Positions 6,577 to 15,300 of a stretch of DNA of 24,221 bases are shown here, piece after piece. The notes under the pieces are model-generated. The model was not told the DNA's origin and did not search any database. It worked only from the letters and a program-made list of their open reading frames with translations. The stretch comes from a virus, in IMG/VR virus record IMGVR_UViG_3300021093_000352, positions 1-24,221 of that record; one strand, written 5' to 3'. Positions within the stretch are counted from its first letter, which is position 1, and every line of letters begins with the position of its first letter. The position numbers and the translations under genes are program-made.

Positions 6577-7577
6577 TAGTTTAACCCCAATAATCCTGTT
6601 CCAATGTATTTAATTCTAATAATACCGTGTCCTCCACGATAAGCATGGTCTCTCACATCTGGACAAGGATGCGGTGGTGGACCACCATGTCCTGGAGGTG
6701 AAAAAGTTATACAACCATTCATGTTGTAACATCCGCAATATCTATTACCAGTCCAACAGGCAGTGTAGTGTCCTCCATGTGTGGGGTTTCGTGCTGCCAA
6801 CCCTAATGTGTGAATGTAACCATACATGGAACCGCCGCTCCAGTTGTACATTCCGTTGTCTGTGTCATTGGTATATGTGATCCATGCACCGCAATCTGCA
6901 TACTGTTTAGGTGGAGTTCTCATGTGATACCAGAATGCACAAGGGCATGATGGATAACAGCCAAAGAAACTTACACAGCTGAATCCGCCTGCCATGTTGC
7001 AGGTTCCTCCATATGATTGTGCTTGATGGATAGCACAACCTGGTCCTCTATAGTTGCACACAATTGCGCAGTTGTCTCCAGCACATCTTGTGTGACAAAA
7101 ACCGTTTGCTGCATAACAACAGTAGGCAGATGTAGAAGTTGAACAGTAGCTAAATCCACCTTGACCACCTTCTGCACACATACAACCGTTGGTACCATTG
7201 CCTTGCCAACATATTCCTGTTGATTCTGATCTGCCTCTGTAACATAAATCGTCTGAGTTTCCGCAACTGATACCTACGTTGCCAAATATACAACAACCAA
7301 TTGTGACGTTCAATGTTCTGCTGGAGTATGCTCCAGGATTTCCTGGTAGTCCATATCCACAACAACACATCTTAGCTCCAGATCCACCTGCACCCCAAAT
7401 CTCTACCAGTGCTGTGCCTGTGCCTGGCGAAATCCAACACACACCGCAACAAAAGTTGGTGCCTACTGTTGTGCCAGGATTGTATGCCCAGATTCTGCCT
7501 TCTTCAGTGTTTTGTTCCAATCCTTGAAATTGAAAACTTAATCTTTGTGTTTCTAAATATGTTCTTAAACTTGGCAT
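6576..7577 (-). CDS. cysteine- and glycine-rich fibre-like protein, paralogue 2
   Basis: 333 residues, 32 Cys by hand count. Same plan as its neighbours: a leader containing RIWAYNPGT (28-36), VEIWGAGGSGAKMCCCGYG (58-76), NGCMCAEGGQGGFSYCSTST (130-149), YCC (152-154), GCYPSCPC (206-213), NWSGGS (245-250), YCGCYNMNGC (280-289), and PCPDVRDHAYRGGHGIIRI (304-322). Four bases separate it from paralogue 1, and it overlaps paralogue 3 by one base, so the three are probably translated from one message by reinitiation. Shine-Dalgarno is weak (GGG-type upstream). The closing segment has 8 extra residues beyond the IRIKYI end compared with paralogue 1. Known biology: glycine-rich sandwich domains serve as receptor-binding tips in some phages. 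Inferred here: a fibre tip or head/tail decoration protein. Confidence 0.8.
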   Translation of the reverse strand: MPSLRTYLETQRLSFQFQGLEQNTEEGRIWAYNPGTTVGTNFCCGVCWISPGTGTALVEIWGAGGSGAKMCCCGYGLPGNPGAYSSRTLNVTIGCCIFGNVGISCGNSDDLCYRGRSESTGICWQGNGTNGCMCAEGGQGGFSYCSTSTSAYCCYAANGFCHTRCAGDNCAIVCNYRGPGCAIHQAQSYGGTCNMAGGFSCVSFFGCYPSCPCAFWYHMRTPPKQYADCGAWITYTNDTDNGMYNWSGGSMYGYIHTLGLAARNPTHGGHYTACWTGNRYCGCYNMNGCITFSPPGHGGPPPHPCPDVRDHAYRGGHGIIRIKYIGTGLLGLN

Positions 7578-7581
7578 ATCA

Positions 7582-8565
7582 TTAACCCGCTATAAATTTA
7601 ATTCTGATTGCACCGTTGCCACCTCTGCTGGCGTGATCTCTCACTCCTGGACATGGATGTGGTCCTGGTGATGGGAATCCTGGTGGAAACAACATTTGAC
7701 AACCTTCATTTTCATAACAACCACAGTTGCCGCTAAAGCCCCAACAGGTTGCAAATTGCACGCCCATCTGAGGCCATCTGCTGGCCGCTGACAGTGCATT
7801 AACATATTGTCCTCTGCCTTGTCCCGACCAATTGGCAAAACCATTGCCGTCATCTGAGTTGTAACTTACTATTACGCCAGACTTGGCAAAATATCCTGGA
7901 GGACCTTGCATGTGAAAATGTGTGGAACACGGACATGAACTGCCGCTTGCTCCTAAAAAACTTACGCAACTGAAACCTGCATTACAATTTACTACTCCTC
8001 CATATGCCTGAGCACACCAACCACCAGAACAACATTTGTTGCAGACTATGCCACAACTGCCGTTGACTCCTAATGTAGAATAAAATCCGCCTGATAAAAA
8101 ACAACAGTATGCATTGGTTCCTGTAGAACAATAAGAAATTCCTCCTCTGCCGCCTTGAGCACACATACAACTTTGTCCTGCAGATGTACCATTAGGATAA
8201 ATTGTAACTCCTGTGGGATCGCTGCAACCTCTAAAACAGAGTGCAGAAGAGTTGTTGCAGGCCATACCTACTTGTCCACAGATGTAACCGCAACATGTTA
8301 GACTGACTGTGTTTCTTGAATACGCTCCGGGATTTCCTGGAGTGCCAAATCCACAACAGCACATTTGTGCTCCAGATCCACCTGCTCCCCATATTTCTAT
8401 AATTGCTGTGCCTGGCTGACAAGGTTTGAAACAGATGCCATGATAAAATGCATCGAAGTTTGGACCTGGTTGATACATGAAGATTCGACCTGACTCTATA
8501 TTCGTTTCCACAATCTGTGGGAACGTTGGATTTTTGGTCGGTATCAATGTTGATAAAGCCGGCAT
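7582..8565 (-). CDS. cysteine- and glycine-rich fibre-like protein, paralogue 1
   Basis: 327 residues, 30 Cys by hand count. First of the tandem triplet. Landmarks: RIFMYQPGP (27-35), IEIWGAGGSGAQMCCCGFG (56-74), SCMCAQGGRGGISYC (132-146), CGIVCNKCC (171-179), CPCSTHFHM (211-219), NWSGQG (245-250), CGCYENEGC (281-289), HPCPGVRDHASRGGNGAIRI (303-322). About two thirds of Cys positions can be lined up with paralogue 2 by eye, so the cysteines are conserved and not random. AAGGA lies about 11 bases before the ATG, supporting this start. No signal peptide is present, consistent with cytoplasmic synthesis and assembly into a virion. No catalytic motif is visible. Function as receptor-binding or decoration protein is inferred. 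Confidence 0.8.
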   Translation of the reverse strand: MPALSTLIPTKNPTFPQIVETNIESGRIFMYQPGPNFDAFYHGICFKPCQPGTAIIEIWGAGGSGAQMCCCGFGTPGNPGAYSRNTVSLTCCGYICGQVGMACNNSSALCFRGCSDPTGVTIYPNGTSAGQSCMCAQGGRGGISYCSTGTNAYCCFLSGGFYSTLGVNGSCGIVCNKCCSGGWCAQAYGGVVNCNAGFSCVSFLGASGSSCPCSTHFHMQGPPGYFAKSGVIVSYNSDDGNGFANWSGQGRGQYVNALSAASRWPQMGVQFATCWGFSGNCGCYENEGCQMLFPPGFPSPGPHPCPGVRDHASRGGNGAIRIKFIAG

Positions 8566-8601
8566 AATTTTTTTTCCTTGTTAACTTTGATATAGCTAGT
8601 G

Positions 8602-8934
8602 TTATACTGCGCCCACTACCCAACCATAAGTTGCTCCGGTGTAAATCAATGTGATGATTGCACCATTCAAGTCAATTGTTAGATTATCAGCCGCCCCATT
8701 TATCAAACTGCCATTTCGTGCCACAGTGATGTTGTTAGTTGCTGAAGACGCACCAATGTCAATAATTTGGATGTTGTCTCCTTCAACTAAACTGGCAGTG
8801 GCTGGCAGCGTGATGGTAAAAGCACCACCAGCTGAGCTAGCTAATATTCTATCATTGACCAAAGCACTGTAGGTTGTGGTTACTGAACGATTCGTAACAC
8901 CTGCTGTACCGGTTGTAGATATATATCTTCCCAT
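8602..8934 (-). CDS. small beta-rich virion/fibre domain protein (110 aa)
   Basis: 110 residues. It consists of one domain of a type that often forms the C-terminal part of marine phage fibres: ILASSAGGAFTITLPATAS (30-48), then GDNIQIIDIG (53-62), NNITVARNG..INGAADNLTI (67-87) and TLIYTGATYGWVV (94-106). The pattern 'TITLPA ... G..I.I.D ... NNITV.R.G..ING....L..D..GA...L.Y.G...GW' is familiar to me from fibre and baseplate-associated proteins of tailed phages; here it stands alone as a gene. A late box (8957-8964) and AAGGA 8 bases before the ATG support the start. Role inferred: structural or adhesive virion component. Confidence 0.78.
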   Translation of the reverse strand: MGRYISTTGTAGVTNRSVTTTYSALVNDRILASSAGGAFTITLPATASLVEGDNIQIIDIGASSATNNITVARNGSLINGAADNLTIDLNGAIITLIYTGATYGWVVGAV

Positions 8935-8956
8935 GTTTCAGTCCTTGTTTGTACTA

Positions 8957-8964
8957 TATTTATG
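8957..8964 (-). promoter_or_regulatory. T4-type late promoter box CATAAATA
   Basis: The minus strand reads CATAAATA in the 44-base gap between the 106-aa and 110-aa genes, 22 bases before ATG 8934, with a Shine-Dalgarno (AAGGA) between box and start. Good geometry for a late promoter driving the 110-aa gene and the cysteine-rich triplet behind it. Confidence 0.55.
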
Positions 8965-8978
8965 CTAATCTAGTAGTT

Positions 8979-9299
8979 TTACAGTGTTGATGTTTCAATA
9001 CCATAAACCACGCAACTAGCTGTTGATCCCGACGCATATGCCACTATTTTTTGTGCAGCTGATAATACCAAACCAGTTCTTTCTAGAACTCCCTTGGGAT
9101 TTACTTCCACATCATACTCAATGTATTCACCATTTAGTGGTGTCGCTGCATCAGCGATAGCCAATCTAAATGCTTGCATAGCATTGCCTCTGTTTAAGAA
9201 GTTAACAGCCACAACAGCAAAAGTGTCTGCTGGACAGGTGTACACCGTTGTGAGTGTGCCTGCTGCCAGAGCGCTTGAACCTAATCTTCCTGTTGCCAT
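8979..9299 (-). CDS. small virion-type protein (106 aa)
   Basis: 106 residues, MATGRLGSSALAAGTLTTVY at the N-terminus, all-beta by appearance, with NGEYIEYDVEVNPKGVLERT (56-75) and a closing strand. Length and layout (MAT..., 'GT..(T/K)VY', a central 'EY/YYI..V' strand, a 'G..L' turn and a final beta strand) resemble the 109-aa protein at 23212-23541, so the two may be distant paralogues. Such proteins are found near the fibre genes of T4-like marine phages and are probably virion components. A strong AAGGAG 6 bases before the ATG (9306-9311) fixes the start. No enzymatic motif. Confidence 0.72.
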   Translation of the reverse strand: MATGRLGSSALAAGTLTTVYTCPADTFAVVAVNFLNRGNAMQAFRLAIADAATPLNGEYIEYDVEVNPKGVLERTGLVLSAAQKIVAYASGSTASCVVYGIETSTL

Positions 9300-9305
9300 T
9301 TTTTT

Positions 9306-9311
9306 CTCCTT
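9306..9311 (-). promoter_or_regulatory. strong ribosome binding site AAGGAG for the 106-aa gene
   Basis: The minus strand reads AAGGAG 6 bases before ATG 9299, in the 18-base gap after the 2108-aa gene. It suggests high expression of the small virion protein relative to the giant upstream gene. Confidence 0.75.
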
Positions 9312-9317
9312 TTATTT

Positions 9318-12300
9318 TTATCCTTGTAAGAAGTAGCCCATGGACAATGGACCACCTGTTACGCCCCTTGTGAAATTCACAGGAGCACCAAAATTTATTG
9401 TCACTCCAGTGGTGGTTTCAATTGTAGAAGCATATATGGTGATCAGACCAGCCGTGATCTGGTTCACATTCAAGCTGCTGGCTCCACCACCAATTTGACT
9501 TGCTATATATGTTCTAATGGCTCTCTGAGTAGGCACTATTTGGTCGCTGTTAGCCGCCATTGTACCATCTGTAGAGAACTCATTGATTGAAGCACTGGTA
9601 CCACCTAGTACTAGTTCTCCCAACTGAAGTTCTTGTAGTCCTGAAATATTAAATGCGTCTGCATTTAGTGTGGCCACACCTGTGCTCTGCTCTACAGAGA
9701 ACAGATCGCCAACTCTAAAATTACCATCCTGGTCAGTGGAAGTAAAGAAAACTCTACCACCACCATTTTCCACAGTTTCATTTGCGGATATAGGATTTTG
9801 TGTAGGCAATCCTGGATAATTGGTTTCTGAAAAATTACCTGTGCCTATGTCTAAGAAATCGTGTCCTGTTAGACGTATCTGTGAATATCTTCTTCTAATT
9901 GTGACTGTATCACCATGTGCTGGAGATTCACTTACTCTTAATTCTGGACTTATTTGCAACAGTGCTGTGAAAGGATATTGACTTCCTAAGAAATTTTGAA
10001 CACTTACTAATTTGTAATACTCACCAGCCACACTGGCAAATTCTACGTTAGAACCTGCTATTGGTATTTCAGTTAGACCTTCCACTTGAATATATTTTCC
10101 AGACTGTAGTGCATCTCTATAACCACCAAAAGTGGTCACAGTGCCTGCTGATGCAGTATAAGTGCCGTATGTGGTTGAGTTGACAGGAATTGATAATGCT
10201 TCATCAATGTATAGACTGAAAGTGGTTGCTGACAACACTGAGATGTAATACCATACACCTGTGTTCAATTCAAAAATACCTGCCACATTGTCAAATTGCA
10301 CTTTGTTGCCTGTGGTAAATGTGTGTGCTGTTGACGTGGTCACCACTGCAGGATTAGCATTGGTTACACCACTCACTGTTTTTTGAATGCCATTGTCAGT
10401 GATTGTGGTGGCTGCTGTAACAAAAGCTAGACCTCTATTTGTAAAAGTAGGTTGTGCTAATACTCCGTTGCCGATAAAAACATTTAATGGTGCTTCTACA
10501 GTGTTGCTTGGATCCACTATGGTTACAGTCGGTGCAGTCACGTAGCCTGATCCAGGATTTATGATTCTAATTGAACTAATTTTGTTTGTGGTCACTATTG
10601 CTCTTGCCACTGCAGTATCACCTGTGGGCGAAGCACTGACAACCAGTCTAGGCACATATTCATATGTAGTGGTGCCATCCAGCAATGCTTCTGTGCCTTG
10701 CACAATCATACTGCCCACATAGCTCGCCACTGTCAGTGTGAGGTTGTTGGCCGGAGTAGCGCCACCCAAACTGGCTCCTGGAATGGTGATAGTGTCGCCT
10801 ACCACATAACCGGAACCCTCTGTGGTCACTGTGACAGTGGTATTGGCTGAAGAGTATGAAGTGAGTGCGCCTGTTTTTTGTATAGTAAATATGGCTCCTG
10901 TGCCTGTGCCGCTGGTGGCCGATTGAGATACTGCTGTGTAGGTAGCTGCGCCCACTATGCTGGTACCGCTGACTGAGAATGTGGTTTCTGTGGTGAGTGC
11001 ACCTGTGCCTGCTGTGGACAATGCCACTGCAGCTCCACCTGAAGTGGTACTGACTCTAAATTGTGTTGCTGTAAGTCCTGAAGCTATCACATAATACTGT
11101 GTGTATGGACTCAAGCCTCCAAAAGTTCTTCCTTCAAATTGCACCGCTAAACCTGCATACAGAGCTGATGTGCTTGCGCATGTGAGTAGGTTGGTGCCAG
11201 TAGTGGTGGCAGTCACAGTGGTCTTCACCAAATGATCGTATCCAGCTTTGTGTAGATACATGGTGCCTGTATCATCGGCAGTGATGTCAAAAGTTGAACC
11301 TCCTGGCGAAGTAGAAATACTAAAAGTTGTGGCACTTGCTATGGTTTTAATATAATAAATGGTGACGTTTGTTGGCGTTGTGACCACACCTCCAAAAGAT
11401 GTACCGCTGAACATGATAGGCATGTTCAATTGCAGACTGGTTGTGGAAGATGTAGTGAATAAGTCTGATGAAGCTGTGGCAATGGTCACAGTTAAATTTG
11501 TAAAAGATGGCACTGCAACTTTAGCTAATTTTGTGCCAGCATTATATCCTACGACATATGCATACTGTCCAGCTCCTAAACCTTCTTTTATCCATAGTGC
11601 CATACCTGGCAATTGTGAAGCTAATGAAGTATCAGTGTTGGATATTGTAATTGTTTTGTCTGTGCCGGTCTGTGCCACATTGGTGTTGGATTGATATCCG
11701 TCTCCTCCAAAATCACTTTCAGGAGATACCACAGTTTCATCCAATCTGATCTGATAAACAGATCCGTTCTTTACAGTGGCAGTTGTGCCTGCTAATCCAT
11801 ATCCATCACCTGATATAGTGATTGTGGCTGAAGTGTTGTAATTTACTCCTGCGTTGCCGTATTCTAAAGCTAGTATTCTATCACCATCTGTAAATGTGTT
11901 GGCTACCACAGCATCAGTGCTATGATTGTCCACAGTGGCTTCAATTGGTGTCTCTGCTGAATCTCCACCTTCAGACACTGATCCAAAATCTCCATATGAA
12001 TTATTACCATTGGTTGCACGCACTTTGCCACCATTTTCAGCAAGATATCCGATGTGGTTATAATAAGTGAATACAGAAACTAATTCAGATCTACCTAGGT
12101 TAGTTACCCAGAAGCCAATACCATCTGATAAAATCTGTGTGAAATCATTTGCAACCACAGAGTCATTGCCGCTATTGTGAAGAGCGCCGTCAACTTTTAA
12201 TCCTACGCAACCTGTGCCAAATGTTGAAACGTTCTGCACATATGGTGATTTGTTTGTAATCCAAACTTCCTCATGCGCTGGTCCCCAACCTGGATCTAAA

Positions 12301-15300
12301 GAAACATAAGCTCCAGCTGTGGGTCTTTGTGTGCCATAGGCGTTTGCTGCGCCTAGTGTGCCAGACAATCCTTGCAATGTGCAGTTTCTTAGTCCTGTGC
12401 CGTTACGCATGTAGAACATGTCTGATAGTGTACTACCTGTCACTGAAATTTCATAATATTTGGCTGCTACGATTGATCGATAATTACCTGTGTATATCAA
12501 GTCATGCGTGATTGCATCTATGTATTCTCTAAGATCTCTTTCACAGAATGCTCTATTTGCAGCATTGAAATATGTGATAAATGCGCCTGGGTTATTTTTT
12601 CTTACATATTCTATGGATTCCTGTACTAAAAATTCTTTATTTTCAATCAATCTTAACACAGCATCTGTGTAACCCACTGCTGTCTCTGGAGTGTTGCTGC
12701 CGCTGATTGTTGGCAGAGGACTAGAACTGTCACCTATTATTTTGTAATTTATCCAGTCATATATGTCGTCAGCTATTGCCACTGCTGCATTGGCAGCTGC
12801 CACTGAACCTGTTGGAGCATTTAAATCCTGTGCGCCTGCTAGAGCCACAGTGCCAGAACCAACTGCTGTGACTGTGAATGATGCTGCCAAGCTGGAAGCA
12901 CCCAATAGTCCAGCACCTATGGTCACTGTGTTGCCCACAGCATAATTAGAACCTGCATTGCTGCCTACCACTAATGAAGTTATCACGCCGCCAGCAGCTA
13001 CAATAGCAGTGAATGTGGCTGATGAACCTGCACCACTGGTTGAAGTGGCCACGTCAGTATAAGTGCCTGCAGTTCTATTCACGTCCGTGGCTGGTGTGGT
13101 AAATCCTGTGATATAACCTGCTGCAGTTGGAGTAATTGCAATATTTCTTATAATGTCATCAATTATATTGCGTAATCTATCAATGCCTGCTAAAGAATAA
13201 GGTGTGTCAGCAGCAGTGGTTACAGGACCTCTTGGTCTTATGTTGGTGCTTCTCAATTCATCTCCAACAATGGCTGTGCTTTCTCTTACGCGGATAGGAC
13301 AAAATTCAAAATAAATGCCTGTTTTAACAAAAATACAATTGTTAGCAATTATTTCGCTTGGTACGTCATCAATGTCACCAGCATCTATTGCATCTATGAT
13401 TATGTCCATAAGGTCTTCAATAATACCTTGAGCCTGTGGTTCTTCATAAATGGCTCCATCAAATACTTGTGGTACTGTGCCTTGCAGTGCAGTGTATGTG
13501 TTGTCATTAGATATAGCTGAATCAATCACAGTTTTAGCAAATTCAATAGCAGCACTTGTTTCACTTTCTGTGCCTGGAATATATGTGCCGCTGCCAGTGT
13601 AGTAACTGATAGCTGCCAATCTTGATCTTTCATTACCGCCATGTCCCAAATCCCACAACACTGCATCAATGATCTGCCCCAAATCTCTTTGGCACTTGAC
13701 TTGATCATACAGTAGTTTCACAACCATTGTGCCTGCTGCTGTGGATAGAGCCTCGGCTGTACCGCCAACAGTGAGGCTCACTTTGAATTGTGTGGCACTG
13801 AAACCACTGGCAATAATAAAATATGTGGTGGAGGTAGTGATGCCACCAAATGTGGTGCCTGTGAATTCCACTGTCATGCCCACTCTTAAATTAGCAGTGC
13901 TGTCGCAGGTAATAAGATCAGGAGCAGTTGTATTTGTACAATTGGCCTGGAATGTGTCATTAATATATTGAATGGTTTCTCTCTGAATGAATGCTTTGTT
14001 TCTCAATAATAAATTTCTTGCTGATGGATACAATGGCCCATACTCCACCTGTCTAGCTGCGTATTGTATGGTCTTCCATGGTTGAGTCAAAGTGGATCCA
14101 TAATCTGGAGCAGGAAGGTCAGTGCCTGATGGAGCAACATACCAAACGTTGTTTATCTTTCCAAAATATCCCCATTCTGGTAAAGTACCTGCTGCATTTA
14201 CTAAAAGTGTTTGACCAGGCAGTCCAATAGGCAATCGCACAGGCCCTGATGGACCATAAATCAAAAGATCTCCTTGTGTGGTGAGTGCTAAACTTTCAGC
14301 ACCGCCCGACAACAATTGCCAGTATGTGCCTGTGTCTACTCCCACACCTGGTGGATAGTCTGGCTGAGTGATTGTGGCAGGTCCCACGTTGTTTGATGTG
14401 TGTCCTAGAATACAAATATAAGTGTTTGTGGTAATTGTTGTGCCACGCACCACATCACCTTTGTCATACAGAGTAGCATTGGCCCAATTGCCTTTCCAAT
14501 ATATGCCTTCATTAAGTTTGTCCCAATAGGTCACATTGGGTGGTCTGTTGCCAGTGGTATCTGTAATTGCTATGTAGGTGAATCCACCCAGGCGCACCAC
14601 ATCTCCAATTTTGTATGCAGTAGCGTTGTTGTAATCACCTCTAAGATTAAATCCTGTGACAAATAATTTCCAATCTGCAGGATAACTTACTGGAGCCTTG
14701 TTGATATTATTTGTTGCGGCCACATATCCATAACCACCATAAGTTACAAAATCACCTATTTGGTAATTGGTAGCTGAGTTCCAACTGTCTTCAAATTCTA
14801 AACCTGGTACAAACACTGCCCAGTTTGCCTGATCGGCAGTCAACGTTGTGGTACTTACATGCAGTGTGGTACAGATCCATAAACTTGGTCCCCACTTCAC
14901 CACATCATTTATTTTGTATCTGTTTGTCGCTGTCCACGCACCTTTGTATTCGATTCCTTTGTGTAGATAATCCCATTTGGCTTGATCTGCTTCTAGTCCG
15001 CCTGCGGCTAGAGTGGCTGATGCATTCGATGTGTGTCCAGTGTTACACACATATAATTGTCCACCATATCTCACCACGTCACCTACTTTGTACCTTGTGC
15101 TTACAGTCCAAACATTAAGCCAATTGAATCCTTTGGAGAAAATTTCCCATTTGGCTGAATCAGCTTCTAGTCCTAATGCGGTTGTGGCTGCAGATGTGTG
15201 ATAAGTGATACAAGTGTAGATGTAGGCACCGTATCTCACAAGATCATTTACTTTGTATCGAGTGGAGATGCTCCAATCACCTTTGTAATCAAAACCTTCA

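Noticed and set aside
5614-8565. Diversity-generating retroelement acting on the fibre-like triplet
   Set aside because: No reverse transcriptase gene and no short template repeat with A-specific differences is visible in the window; the differences among paralogues are spread over the whole length.
5614-8565. Metallothionein or zinc-finger proteins
   Set aside because: Cysteines are embedded in a 300-residue glycine-rich adhesin-like core with Trp and beta patterns, not in short Cys-x-Cys arrays or regular finger spacings; metal binding remains only a possibility.
8231-8623. 130-aa open frame on the minus strand overlapping the first cysteine-rich gene in another frame
   Set aside because: It lies within the well supported 327-aa paralogue frame, shows no recognisable pattern and has no conserved equivalent over the other two paralogues.
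11359-15201. Plus-strand open frames (60-111 aa) opposite the 2108-aa gene
   Set aside because: They are antisense to a strongly conserved modular protein, have no ribosome binding sites or family motifs, and every supported gene is on the minus strand.
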